Shown here piece by piece: positions 14,401 to 24,487 of a stretch of 64,000 nucleotides of DNA. This DNA comes from Enchytraeus crypticus (Eukaryota > Annelida > Clitellata > Enchytraeida > Enchytraeidae). Where the stretch lies: assembly GCA_905160935.1 (NCBI GenBank), contig CAJHZI010000457.1, positions 3,184,001 to 3,248,000 on the forward strand, read 5' to 3'. Below the pieces are notes generated by a model that searched no databases, was not told where the DNA came from, and worked only from the letters and a program-made list of their open reading frames with translations. Every line of letters begins with the position of its first letter. The stretch's first letter is position 1. Made by a program: the position numbers and the translations under genes.

Positions 14401-15875
14401 AGTACAGTGCAGTGCAGTGCAGTACAGTGCAGTACAGTACAATACAGCGCAGTACAGTACAGTATAGTACAGTACAGTGCAGTACAGTGCAATACAGTAC
14501 AGTGCAGCACAGTACAGCGCAGTACAGTACAGTGTTGTACAGTACAGTACAAGCACTACACTGTACTGTACTGCGCTACGTATTACACTAAAATATTACA
14601 CTACAGTATTACTACTATATATCTCTAAAATTGGACTGAAACAGTATTAACATTATCATAGAATTAGAATGTCTCAATAGCGTAGGGATAGCGTCATAAA
14701 GTTTTAAATGACAGATCCTGCGGTGAATTGAACCCTCGTGGGTTCTAATCCCAGCCGCGCTGATCTGAGAGTAAAATCTCGTACATTCACTGGACTGAAT
14801 ACCCGGGAAATGGGCTAAATTAACTAACGGTTTAAACATGTGGTATTAAAAGTGATAGATATCAACATAGTTGATCTTTTCACTATAATGCGAGTTTAGT
14901 AGAATACAACAGTGCTGTACAGTATCGTAGAGTACAGTAAATTCACATTAAAGTACAGTACAGTTCAATGCTGTGCAAGAGTCCTTAGTTCATACAACAG
15001 TACAGTACGGTAGAGTAGAACCACAAAACACGGCCCGATATTACATGTACAGTATATCTTAAATCAATTCAACTCCGAGCCGGCTGCTATAAAAGCGCTA
15101 ACAAAACGCAATGATTACAAATAACCATGGAGAGGAAAGGGAGGAAATAACGAAAAGTACAAAAATAGCAACAATAAGAAAGGAAACTCTACTGCATATG
15201 CGTATGATATGTGTATACGTAATTTTTTTAAAAACTCGTGCTCTGTTCATTTCATACCATTTTTCGTCTGAGATAATCTGCCATACAAGACAGACTTTTA
15301 ACTTCCACCCTTTACCGATCTTTTTACAATTTTTTATATTGCTATGCTGTTATTGTAAAGCAGGCTACTAACTGATTTCTGAAATTTGACTGCAACAGTA
15401 TTAACAGTAGTAACTTACCAGCATCAAGAGACATCCCTGACATTGCCTTATGGCGAGGAACCGAACGTTAAATCCTTATTGATTGATCAATAGCAATTGC
15501 GCAAATAATAAATAAATAATAATATCAGTAGTCGTAATCTTACTATGTTTTACCAATTGTAAACGGCACGTGGCACAAGAGACGTTTGTACAAGAACTGA
15601 GGAAGTAAATGGAAACTACCTCAGAAATCATATTTTTCCTAAGTTAGAGGCTACAACAAGTCCAGATAAGAAAAAATAAACATCGTCGTCTTAATCATGT
15701 TCGTTCCAATGTTTACTTGTATTGCACAGTTAAAAAAAAAAAAAAAATAATATGTGTGCAGCTATTTATAATCTAAAGTGTTAAAAATATTAAGTGCTGA
15801 ACTTTTTATTTTACAGGATTGCTTTACGAACCAATAGAAGGAGGCTTAAACGCTACGATAACGTGGGGGAGGTAA
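2441..15875 (+). CDS. SLC28A: Concentrative nucleoside transporter (SLC28/CNT family), 10 exons, 5' end missing
   Basis: Cation-coupled uptake of nucleosides across the plasma membrane. Exons: 2441-2928, 3951-4095, 5044-5235, 6580-6741, 7532-7657, 8871-9001, 10112-10286, 12133-12390, 13249-13429 and 15817-15875. All junctions keep phase and have AG/GT borders, giving about 638 residues plus an unseen N-terminal exon (human CNT3 has 691). Exon 1 holds a Ser-rich cytosolic tail and the first membrane segments. Exon 3 has YWR and the [13 protein letters not shown] helix; exon 4 has GNIFIGQ; exon 5 begins TEAPLL; exon 8 has the family signature [12 protein letters not shown]; exon 9 has [13 protein letters not shown]. 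The last exon can stop at TAA 15873-15875, but that TAA lies in a possible donor (gaggtaatt), so a longer C-terminus is not excluded. A possible AATAAA lies at 16265. Family assignment is secure; which CNT paralogue is not. Confidence 0.93.
3166..3297 (+). repeat. SINE-2 copy (tRNA-like head)
   Basis: Opens 'gctggagccagtggcgatg' (A-box-like 'gtggcgatgtcgttaag'), then 'gggttcaaatctt' (B-box-like), and ends 'gaaactgacgttaac' plus a T-run. It lies in transporter intron 1. Related copies are at 5738, 12421, 17976, 37297, 40813, 43128, 46768 and 52003. Confidence 0.75.
4824..4963 (-). repeat. SINE-1 fragment, 3' half
   Basis: Matches the 3' half of SINE-1 in reverse ('aaacacgcattatagtgaaa' through 'ccagtgaatgtccgagattt'). 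The tRNA-like head is missing. It lies about 80 bp before transporter exon 3. Confidence 0.75.
5738..5868 (-). repeat. SINE-2 copy, diverged
   Basis: Reverse-oriented SINE-2, from 'agtttaacgtca' to 'ccaccggctcagcc'. It lies in transporter intron 3. A second tRNA-like fragment (about 5955-6090, 'gggttccaagctcagg') follows and may belong to another SINE; I could not place that one. Confidence 0.65.
6731..6905 (+). repeat. 31-bp tandem repeat that multiplies the exon 4 donor site
   Basis: The unit contains the end of exon 4, 'cttcatagg(a/g)cag', and the donor 'gtttgt'. Identical donors fall at 6742, 6773, 6804, 6835 and 6866, exactly 31 bp apart. A sixth, decayed unit ends at 6896. The first copy is the real exon 4 end, because the phase-0 reading then joins TEAPLL of exon 5. 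Using any later copy adds 31 nt or a multiple. Confidence 0.92.
8631..8865 (+). repeat. SINE-1 copy forming the end of transporter intron 5
   Basis: Full-length SINE-1. It has an A-box-like 'tagcgtaggggtaacg', a B-box-like 'gggttcaaatccc', then the body 'cattcactggactggttata' and the tail 'cactataatgcgtgttta'. The tail runs straight into 'ttatag|gtgcccgcg', the acceptor of exon 6 at 8871. The element's 3' end therefore supplies the sequence just before the splice acceptor. Confidence 0.88.
9704..10110 (+). repeat. Pentanucleotide array (TTGTA / CTGTA / TTCTA)n at the acceptor of exon 7
   Basis: Three blocks of one pentamer lineage follow in order: TTGTA-type to about 9830, CTGTA/CTGCA-type to about 10000, and TTCTA-type to 10110. 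The last block ends in 'attctattcag', which is the splice acceptor of exon 7 (starts 10112). The open frames across it are repeat artefacts. Confidence 0.93.
10338..10530 (-). pseudogene. LINE C-terminal remnant (GRPRRTW type)
   Basis: One minus-strand frame reads [20 protein letters not shown], then a stop, then [14 protein letters not shown] and a stop. This is the typical end of a non-LTR retrotransposon ORF2. Stops inside the conserved block show it is dead. It lies in transporter intron 7. Confidence 0.7.
10925..11000 (+). repeat. Repeat D fragment
   Basis: 'gtttaactagggtcgtgatacg' to 'ccattcgtttaaa' matches the 5' part of the element at 45925. Confidence 0.55.
11807..12132 (+). repeat. 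37-bp tandem repeat that multiplies the exon 8 acceptor site
   Basis: Eight full units and a final 30-bp partial. Each unit carries 'ctatgttgaacag' followed by 'tttat'. The last AG (12131-12132) is the true acceptor, because exon 8 then begins [10 protein letters not shown] in phase with exon 7. Identical acceptors lie at 37-bp steps upstream (12095, 12058, 12021, 11984, 11947, 11910, 11873, 11836). Reading from any upstream acceptor in phase 0 meets TGA at codon 11. Confidence 0.95.
12421..12555 (-). repeat. SINE-2 copy
   Basis: Reverse-oriented: 'gttaacgtcagtttcctcac' to 'cgccactggctcaagcc'. It starts about 30 bp after the donor of transporter exon 8 (12391). Confidence 0.75.
12594..12830 (+). 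repeat. 5S-rRNA-derived SINE (SINE3 type)
   Basis: The head follows 5S rRNA: 'ggttaagctgtggttcag', 'gatgttaagctaattcgggc', 'tcagttagtgcaaggatggg' and 'tgaccaccttggaagac', in the right order and spacing. The match includes the internal Pol III control region. It is followed by a non-5S body shared with 28795-29030. Changes in the helices argue against a functional 5S gene. Confidence 0.82.
13447..14572 (+). repeat. Pentamer satellite (CAGTA/CAGTG)n, about 1.1 kb
   Basis: More than 200 tandem units of CAGTA with frequent CAGTG variants and rare CAATA and CAGCG variants. Longer blocks recur inside (for example the stretch around 13700-13760 resembles 14270-14330 and 14440-14480), so higher-order copying has occurred. 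It starts about 17 bp after the donor of exon 9 (13430). It is the reverse complement of the array at 9840-9990. All frames across it are open in part, but they are artefacts. Confidence 0.95.
14666..14899 (+). repeat. SINE-1 copy
   Basis: Full-length, from 'aatgtctcaatagcgtagg' through the B-box-like 'gggttctaatccc' to 'cactataatgcgagttta'. It lies in transporter intron 9. Confidence 0.85.
15065..15150 (+). repeat. Tail fragment of the 5S-derived SINE
   Basis: 'gccggctgctataaaagcgc' and 'ccatggagaggaaagg' match the 3' body of the copy at 28795-29030. The 5S head is missing. Confidence 0.6.
15430..15480 (+). repeat. Repeat C (short stem-forming element)
   Basis: Short copy of the module 'gacgtccctgacatcatcc' + 'gaggaaacggacgttaaacc'. 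Its ends are complementary (gacgtcc/ggacgt). Others lie at 17089, 17550, 18700, 34570, 42625 and 49560. Confidence 0.6.
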
Positions 15876-15962
15876 TTGATAGCCCTCCAGTCCAACTTTC
15901 TACGTCTTTCAACAAGACAATACCTTTGTGTGGACTGTAGTGAAATACGTACTTATAAAAGA

Positions 15963-16122
15963 TTAATGAATGCCAAGACTAATGAATGCGATGACTAATG
16001 AATACATTGACTAATGAACGTGATGACTAATGAATGTGATGACTAATGAATGTGATGACTAATGAATGTGATGACAAATGAATGTGATGACAAATGAATG
16101 TGATGACAAATGAATGTGATGA
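15963..16122 (+). repeat. 16-bp tandem repeat
   Basis: About ten units of 'tgatgactaatgaatg', with 'gacaaatg' variants at the distal end. It begins 88 bp after the probable transporter stop, so it may lie in the 3' UTR. Confidence 0.85.
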
Positions 16123-16271
16123 CGGTGGCTTTGAAATGTCTCGGAATTCAGCGTCAGTTTCATCTCTGGGTGGATACCAACGAGATAAAAGCCTTAAATT
16201 CGAACCATGTATATTGTGATCCAATGTTGAAACCAAATCCAACATACCACTTGCTCAAACAGTGAATAAAT

Positions 16272-17085
16272 TTTAGAATTAAAATACAATAGTTGTACAT
16301 AAATAACGACATACTACTGAGACAGAAAGTTATATAATCATAGAGATATATTTACTCAGAAGTCGCGATAATTTGAAGTTAATCAACTATACTGTAGATT
16401 ATAAGGCTGCATATTGTAATCATATGTAACAAGCATTTTATGTAATCATAATTAATAGTCGCATGTAATCATATGTAACAATCGCATGTAATCATATGTA
16501 CTAATCATATATGGTCATATATATTATAGTAGATTGTTGGCTGACTATATTGGCCAATCTTGACACAACTTTTGACTTACAAAAACTGAGTGTCGGGTGG
16601 TTGATTGCTTTTTAACACGAGTATCAACGTAATGGATTTGACGTTCAGGAACGAAAGAGACAGCTTAGATATTAGAGAGTACATCAAGAGATGCGGTTAC
16701 TTATGCATGCTTCGAGCGTATTAATAACGTTATGAAACTGTTAAGTATCTTATAAAATATTTAAGTTACTATTAAGTTTGAATTAAGTATTTTAATACTG
16801 AGAAAGCTTGAGTTAATCATGTTCATACAAGAAAAGCAGCCGAATGTTTGCAGGCGCTTTACAGATTGAAGAGAAATGTCGGAGATTATCAACATTGAAG
16901 ATGTACAGGACTCTCACTCCTCGCACCAATAACTTGATGTTCCTTAGCTCACATTTGTATATTTGTATGTGTACATTTATTCGTTATTGCTTCTGTATAA
17001 ATTACTTTTCAAAATATAATTATCTTTGAAAACTACTGCTGAGACACAACTTTTGTCATCGTTCTATTCACTTGCGTTGCTGATC
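16272..17085. other. No gene recognised
   Basis: AT-rich sequence with short direct repeats of 'taatcatatgtaac' near 16420-16500. I see no conserved coding segment. It separates the transporter (+) from the convergent lectin gene (-). Confidence 0.4.
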
Positions 17086-17088
17086 ATG

Positions 17089-17150
17089 GACGTCCCTGAC
17101 ATCATCCTTGTACGAGGCAACGGACGTTAAGCTTTCATTATTATTATTAT
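17089..17150 (+). repeat. Repeat C with (ATT)n tail
   Basis: 'gacgtccctgacatcatcc', then 'ggcaacggacgttaagc', then ATT repeats. Confidence 0.65.
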
Positions 17151-17549
17151 TATTTAATATCACAGTGTACCCAGCACTTCGTAAGTTAATCAACTTTAAG
17201 TCAAGTGGCGACTTTAAACTTTCTCTAAAAGCAATTGGAAACAACCTTCAGGTTCATGTTTTAAATTCTAAGAAACATTATCCTTGTAATGAATGTAGTC
17301 TGAAGAACGCACGGTACTACATTGTAAAAGAGCCTGAAAACAAACATGGGGGAGCATGAACGCTACTATTGTCATATGCAACAGTAACGGTCTAATCGTG
17401 TTGCTGCTGTCATTGTTGTTGTTGAGCATATGCCTACAATTAGGAATTCCTGTATTAATTGTTATTTAATAATGGAAGTGCTATTCTTCAATGCTCAACA
17501 TATTCGACTCTGAAGTTTGTGTTTTATTTGTTTTATTTAATTTATTTTG

Positions 17550-17618
17550 ACGTCCCTGACATCATCCTTGGATGAGGAAACGGACGTAAAACCTTTACTA
17601 TTATTATTATTATTATTA
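17550..17618 (+). repeat. Repeat C with (ATT)n tail
   Basis: 'gacgtccctgacatcatcc', 'gatgaggaaacggacgt', then ATT repeats. It ends just beyond the stop codon of the lectin gene on the other strand. Confidence 0.7.
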
Positions 17619-17623
17619 AATTG

Positions 17624-19018
17624 TCAGATATTCAGTGTAAAATCACAGACAAAACAGAGTGCTTTTTCGCAATCAACATCAGTCCATTCGTATGTCCTAG
17701 TTTTCCATTGATTTTCAATGGTTATGCAGTGGTTTTTCCGAGAAGTGGGTTTCTCCGAATTCCAATTTGTGAATTCCAGATCGTAGTGATAGGAGTTGGG
17801 TTTCCACGACCATTGGTCCTCAAACTTCATGGGATCCGTCCTTTGTCCAGACGTGTAGAGTAACAAATTACCTTCAGGATCCAGACATTTCAGTAGTTCT
17901 GAAAATGTCACTAACGACAGAATGATGCTGTCGATACTGACAAAATATAATAATGTAATAATAATAATAATAAAAAAGCTGGTAAAGCTAAGGTTAACGT
18001 CAGTTTCCTCAGTCGAAAGCGATGTCAGTGACGGGCGAGCCCAGGATTTGAACCCCGCACCATCTGTTATCATTATTATTAGTAATAATAATAATAATAA
18101 ATAATAATAATAATAATACTTATTATTATTATTATTATTATCCGGCGATAAGCGAGAGACCTCTTTTCCTTGGCAAAGGCTTTCCATAACTTTGCAAAGA
18201 TTTAATGCAGTCTGCTTCAACAATTCCTCTAAGCCGATTGATGACCTCGAGTAGCCGGGCGGCGATTCAGCACATATTGCTTGAATCGTTTTTATCAAAC
18301 CCCAGGTTCTTTACACCGGGGTAAAAAAGAAAAATAATAATAATAATAGTGCGGCCTCCCAGAGCGTATAGGAATTATATTAAATATTCTTTTTCATCTT
18401 TCTTTTAGTTAAAGTTTCTCTTTTATCTTATTTTTTAGCCCAGGGCCCCATACAGCCCAGGGCAATAAAAGAAATAATATAATATAATAATAATAATAAT
18501 AATAAAATAATAATAATAATAAATAATAATAATTATTATTATTAGCATATATAATCAGTATTTTTATTAAGCGCCGCTCTAGGCTAAATCTCACAGTAGT
18601 GCTGAATGTACAGTAAAGGTCAAGTAACCTGGTGGTATAATGCCACAATCTGAGTAGCGACTAGATATGAACCGATTTGTAGCGACGTGTGATGAGGGGA
18701 CGTCCCTGACATCATCCTTGTGATCTTCGCGTGAGGAAACGGAATTTAAACTTTAATTATGATTATCATGGTCATTATAAATTTAGTATGATAAATATTG
18801 CACAGAAATGGAGAGAGAACATCTACCAATACTAAAATTGATGAAATTATTGGAATAAGATGGAAGAATTTCAACATAAGAAACTGTAAGACAAGAAGAA
18901 AGCATCCCTGAGCTGCAAAAGTAATAAATTAGTATAATGTAAAAAATAAATAATTTCAATAATTTATTATTATATATAGTATAATATATATATATATTAT
19001 ATTTATTATTATATATAG

Positions 19019-19057
<39 letters not shown>

Positions 19058-19972
19058 TTATTATTATATATAGGCCCCCCAATAATAAATCATCTTCACC
19101 TAAATCCCAGTTTAACATGGGTCGGCATACGAATAGACCTTCATTTTTACCCATTCGTTAAAATTTCTGTAGCAATTTCGATTTTTATAGTGTCCTAATA
19201 AATACTTTAATAATTAAAAAGATTACATGTAGCTACTCTAAAAAAAGTCATAAAAACATTCAAGCACTGTACAATAAGAAACACTCTAAATTCAGATCAG
19301 CATCGTGTCAAAGATCTACATATTCAAGTGCCATATTGATGTTGAAATGAAAGCACATCAGTCTAAGAAACGAGAAAACACGACAAGGTGCGGTACTAGT
19401 CCATATTTTTCATATTTCTATTTGATTTAGGTTTATTGAATGCACGAAAGCTACAATACTTAAATAAATGAAATGTAAATAATTCTGATTAGGACCTAAA
19501 GTAGGGCACATTGTCAAGTGAACTGAGGTTATGCTAGGAATTTGATGAAATTTAGTTGAATGTTCAATCTACCGACTTAAATCTACTGCCTCACATTGAG
19601 TGAATTATGAAAATAATTTAGAGTTTTCAAAAAATATAATTATATTTTTGATGATGAATTTAATCAAGCATATGTTTAATGAAAAATATCACAATAAAAT
19701 ATTCATCATCAAAAACGTTATCCCTATATTTTTTATGATAATTTTATTGTGATATTATTTACTTTTTATATTACCGTCTGCACTCCTTCTCTTTACTTTT
19801 GTGATAAATGCCTCCAGCGCCATCTGATGAGCTCTATCGTCGATAGACACCAGTTGACCGCCCCTCGCTTCCCTGCGACATTTCTTCAACGCCTCGCCCC
19901 ACGTCGCCTGCACCACCATCATTGCATAGCACACGCTGATCTGAGGATCATGATGCCATCCTAACGGACATT
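17624..19972 (-). CDS. C-type lectin-like domain protein, two exons seen, 5' end missing
   Basis: Two minus-strand exons encode the two halves of one C-type lectin domain. The first (about 19972 to 19775) opens CPLGWHHDPQISVCY and continues WGEALKKCRREARGGQLVSI, the usual disulfide-bonded first half. The second (about 17898 to the TGA at 17624-17626) has LDPEGNLLLYTSG, WSWKP, TNWNSEKP, HCITIE and YEWTDVDCEKALCFVC. Cysteines sit where the family places them. The WTD triplet resembles the calcium-site WND. The sugar-specificity loop reads EKP, not EPN or QPD, so sugar binding is uncertain. Exon edges are my choice to match phase (donor gacg|gtaata, acceptor ttttcag|aac). A signal-peptide exon should lie above 19972 and was not found. 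Likely secreted. Confidence 0.8.
17976..18065 (-). repeat. SINE-2 fragment flanked by (ATT)n
   Basis: 'aggttaacgtcagtttcctc' to 'gatttgaaccccgcacc', with trinucleotide AAT/ATT runs on both sides. It sits in the lectin intron. Confidence 0.7.
18700..18760 (+). repeat. Repeat C copy
   Basis: 'gacgtccctgacatcatcc' followed by 'gtgaggaaacgg' and 'tttaaacttta'. Confidence 0.6.
18958..19072. repeat. AT-rich duplicated palindromic block
   Basis: 'tttattattatatatagt' and the following (TA)n are repeated two to three times in tandem. The block is close to self-complementary. Confidence 0.8.
19088..19170 (+). repeat. Repeat D fragment
   Basis: 'cagtttaacatgggtcggca' and 'acccattcgttaaaatttc' match the element at 45925. 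Confidence 0.6.
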
Positions 19973-20002
19973 CTGCAGGAAAATGTACAATCTTTTCTCT
20001 TT

Positions 20003-20372
20003 CTCTCTTCAGTGCACTGCCAAGTGGCAGGTTCAAGATACATATTCATACTCAAAGTCTGCTTTCTCGCTCCATAAGAGCACTCTTTAGATTAAGAAGT
20101 TTATCCCTACACAAACTCTATGGCTTATCCATTCCTTATGTAGCCTATAGCTTGGGAAAAGTATGGCTTCTGAGGTGGTTTCCCGTTGCTTTCCTCAGTT
20201 AAATGAATTAATTACCATTTAATCCTGGCGGAAAATATTTCATGGTGAGTTGGGTCCCCTCTTGCCATCCTCAGCTCCTGCTTTAGTCGCCTGTTACGTA
20301 CACGCAGCAGATTGTTTGCGATTGCCCTATTCTGCAGTGGTCCAACCACACCCGGGCACAACACGGGGACAA
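20003..20372 (+). repeat. Repeat G copy (stem-loop tail shared with the LINE)
   Basis: 'agtgcactgccaagtggcag', 'atggcttctgaggtggtttc', 'gcctgttacgtacacg' and 'cacccgggcacaacac' occur in the same order at 56022-56418. Fragments lie at 11350, 15590, 21440, 22730 and 42265. Its terminal 'ctgccaagtggcag' hairpin resembles the end of the RTE-like LINE. Confidence 0.75.
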
Positions 20373-20639
20373 CACCTAATTGATAGTTAAAATATTTAGC
20401 TATTTTAAATTCTCATCATTTTCCCTCGAATTGCAGTTTAACTTGGGTTGAGATTTTAAAAATTTGCAGTATTCTCTGGAGCTTATTTAGCTATTAAATA
20501 ATTGACTATATTATTTTGCTTCAATAGTTAAAAAGTTCATCGCATAATTTTGTTAGACTGTTCAAGAGTCAAATTATTTTATGAAAATAAACACTGCTCA
20601 CGTAGGGCCTATACCTAATGCAAAAAGATGAACTGGGGT

Positions 20640-21435
20640 TGAGAAAGAGCATTAAACAATGAAGTCCTATAATCATGTAAAGATGGTTGACAGTTGAAAT
20701 ATGAAACAGCTCACAATAAAGTCATATGAAAGAAGAATTTTGCAGATAAGTAAGTTATGCTATAGGCCTAGGCTAAGTGTATTTTCAATAACTATAATTG
20801 CAAATTTTAAATGCCCAAAGTAAAGAAAAAAGCTTATTGCAATAACATTTTCATACTTTACTGACTCTTTTCTTCTGCATGTACTTTACTCTCTTTCTGG
20901 AATTTGAACGGTGCAGGTATCCTGTCAGAGAAGCTAGGTTTTAGAAAAATTCCTCCATCCCAGCGGTGTAAATATATTTTGCATTTCTCAGCTTTATACA
21001 ATTTATATTAGTCCATACAACAGTTCTAACCGAAAGAAGCTTTATTCTGGAATTTATATTGACTTCTTCATACAGAAATGGATTAATCTCATGTATGAAC
21101 GAAATATGTCACCAAATTAAAAATTATATTTATCCTATTTAAAAAGCTTAATTAATACGATTCTTATCCGTTAACAATTTATCTTTTTTATTTCTCAATT
21201 ATTGAAATATACGAAAATACAAAGCCAATAACAGAACAAATACATGTATATATATAAATGCGTTGAAGCCACTAATAAAGAGTTGATAATCTCTGAGTTT
21301 GACAATGAAACTGAAAAATAAGCCGCCTATAAATTGAATGGACCATAATTTACTTTTTCTCATGTTATTTATGGGACAATGAAGAATGGAATAGTCGTTG
21401 ACTACACGTTTCGTAAGAGGTAACTGAGCAAAAAC
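20640..21435. other. No gene recognised
   Basis: Unique AT-rich DNA between the lectin and ERp29 genes. A lectin 5' exon could be here, but no signal-peptide-like exon with good splice sites stood out. Confidence 0.35.
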
Positions 21436-21437
21436 GG

Positions 21438-21642
21438 AGGAATGCAACGGGAAGCCACCTCAGAAGCCATATTTTCCAAAACTGTAGGGGCTACAGAAAA
21501 TGGATAAGGCATTGCTTTTATTAAGGGATTAACGTGTTGAGCTGTTTCGGGCTCTTATTGAAGCGTGAAACAGACTCTGAGTGTGATTGTGTATCTTGGA
21601 CCTGCCACTTGGCAGTGCACTCAAGAGAGAGAGAGAAAAAAA
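21438..21642 (-). repeat. Repeat G copy, internally shortened
   Basis: Reverse orientation: 'gggaagccacctcagaagcc' early and 'ttggacctgccacttggcag' + 'tgcactcaagagag' at the end, finishing in a GA-rich tail. Confidence 0.7.
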
Positions 21643-21881
21643 ATTTACTTAAGACGTACAGTAATTAGAGTTGAGTAGAATTAGGCTTCTACCATATTGA
21701 TTTGGAGTCAGGTTTAAAATTACAAGTATAATTATTATCACAAACATTTACAAAAAAGCAACAATTCTGTTACTTAATTGTGATACAAGAGTATTTTACT
21801 CACTGAATTGATTCAAGAGTAAGTTAAAAGTCTTAGATTCATGCTAGGCCTATATAAACTATACATATAAATAATTATAGA

Positions 21882-21885
<4 letters not shown>

Positions 21886-21941
<56 letters not shown>
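21886..21941. repeat. (TA)n microsatellite
   Basis: Pure TA dinucleotides. Confidence 0.9.
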
Positions 21942-21944
<3 letters not shown>

Positions 21945-22034
21945 CAATTCAATATTCTTGTCACACTAGGTTTTATCGATCTAGGCCTACATAGCTTTGT
22001 AAATAGCCATTTCCCTTCTTGTTTATTACTTCCG

Positions 22035-22598
22035 TTGTTTTATTAATTATTATTAGTTGTTTTATTAATTATTATTAGTTGTTTTATTAATTATTATTAG
22101 TTGTTTTATTAATTATTATTAGTTGTTTTATTAATTATTATTAGTTGTTTTATTAATTATTATTAGTTGTTTTATTAATTATTATTAGTTGTTTTATTAA
22201 TTATTATTAGTTGTTTTATTAATTATTATTAGTTGTTTTATTAATTATTATTAGTTGTTTTATTAATTATTATTAGTTGTTTTATTAATTATTATTAGTT
22301 GTTTTATTAATTATTATTAGTTGTTTTATTAATTATTATTAGTTGTTTTATTAATTATTATTAGTTGTTTTATTAATTATTATTAGTTGTTTTATTAATT
22401 ATTATTAGTTGTTTTATTAATTATTATTAGTTGTTTTATTAATTATTATTAGTTGTTTTATTAATTATTATTAGTTGTTTTATTAATTATTATTAGTTGT
22501 TTTATTAATTATTATTAGTTGTTTTATTAATTATTATTAGTTGTTTTATTAATTATTATTAGTTGTTTTATTAATTATTATTAGTTGTTTTATTAATT
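22035..22598. repeat. 22-bp satellite array, about 25.6 copies
   Basis: The unit is 'ttgttttattaatta' + 'ttattag'. Every copy looks identical by eye, which implies recent expansion or active homogenisation. The flanks on both sides contain 'ttccgttg'. It is intergenic. Confidence 0.96.
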
Positions 22599-23704
22599 CC
22601 GTTGAGCCGAGTAGCAAGAACAAAATAATGTAATATTGTCCTTATTGCTCCTTGTCAAATGACAGGCCTAAGTTGCATAATCCTACTCACAGTCTAATTT
22701 GTATTTCAATAAGCTAAAACAGCAACAGAGCTGGCAAGCAAGGTGACCCATCTCACGGGCTAAGCCTTTATTAAAAATGAGGCTTTAACCTTGAAGAAAT
22801 CTGGTTTCTGAGATGGATTCCCATTACCTACCTCATTATTTTAGATTCCACTTAGTACGCCTGCAGTATTTGTTTGCTCTATTCCTGATGACCCGGGTGC
22901 AATATTGAGAAGTAGGTATGATATTCAATCAGAATTTTTTAAATAAAATATTTATATTATTAGGATTATTACATTTTTTATATTTTTATTTTTTATAGCG
23001 TATTTATTCCAACGTGGTTAGCATCACTATGGAAAGTTTAATTCAAAACATTTCTTAATATATCTCATCAGAAACTTTCGGTTTATCTCCTAATATAGAT
23101 TAGGGGTGACACTCCGATCACCATGGCTTACTTTAAACATTTTGTGGCGCTAATATACATGGAGACCTATCTCTCGGACAGCCCATATAAAACACCGTAC
23201 ATAATTGTTTCGTATTCTTAGAGGACTGTCGAACGAACAATCAAATTATTCATTAGAGCATATACTAGTTACATTTAAGTATATTACTTATCAAGCAAAA
23301 TTCATAGGAAACTCCTACCATATCCTCAACTACTGATTCTTACATCGGCGCTCTCTGAGAGAGATATATAGTGCAAATATATGTATTCAGTACCGAACGA
23401 GTGCCATAAAGAAATCTAGATGTCAAAGAAAAATTGCAGAATTCTGATTGCTACACTGGATGACGTTTGTTGATTACAGCACACATTACTACATAGAAAT
23501 GTGATAAAGGCAATAATTATGTTGTAACCATATGCGCATGTTGTCTTCATCGAGATTGAGTTATCTTGCACGTGTTTGGTATTATGCTGTAAATAAGGTA
23601 TACTATGAAAATTAACATTAATCAAATGTTAAACAGTGGTTGCACGAAAATAGTCATCCATGATTACACATACATGTATGCATACCCATAGGTCCCTTAT
23701 ACAA

Positions 23705-23707
<3 letters not shown>

Positions 23708-23782
<75 letters not shown>

Positions 23783-23798
23783 ACACACACACACATAT

Positions 23799-23838
<40 letters not shown>

Positions 23839-23866
23839 GTTTATATATATAAATATGTATATACAT

Positions 23867-23898
<32 letters not shown>
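23708..23898. repeat. (CA)n followed by two (TA)n tracts
   Basis: CA runs over 23708-23795 with one interruption, then TA runs near 23804-23835 and 23866-23898, linked by 'catgtttatatata'. Confidence 0.95.
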
Positions 23899-23902
<4 letters not shown>

Positions 23903-24487
23903 ACCAGATTTAGCACAACTTCCACCATAGGTTGATACATAGTATTTACCGATCCTGTGAATGTCTTAGATTTACCCATTGAGCTATTTATGCATCATAT
24001 ATGAGACACTGGCTGTTACAGCTGTAGTAAACAGTTTGATAAACCATTGCATTCATGATTTCTTAAGTACAAATAATAAGCCTAATCAGAACAAAGATAA
24101 AAATTGGTATATATATTTTCATTTAATTAATTAATCAAGGCAGTAGGCCCCTACATATTTTAATTAAATAACATAGGACTATATGACTATAACATAGGAC
24201 TATAGGACTATAACATAGGACTATATGGTATATGCATATGAGAACAAATAGAAATTAATTCACAGCATCTCTACCCAGCACTGATTTTAAAAATATTATT
24301 CAATCAAGAAATCGAATCATATTTCCTTTACATCGTTACTAATAAATAAACACAAAATTGGATCAAATCTAGACCCCCTCACCTATCTGATACTCCCCCA
24401 GTCAGCCTACATGTACAATGCATCAATACAATTGGCAATCTTCGTCAGTTAGACAGTCACAGTCACAGCCGCTACTCGAGCAGATCT

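Noticed and set aside
13409..14628. Open frames of more than 300 residues on both strands (Cys/Thr/Tyr/Leu or Gln/Ser/Val/Tyr repeats)
   Set aside because: They are translations of the CAGTA/CAGTG satellite, which rarely makes stops in either direction.
16631..16725. Short open frame beginning MDLTFRNERDSLD
   Set aside because: About 30 codons, no match to any family I know, and it lies in probable 3' flanking DNA; too weak to call.
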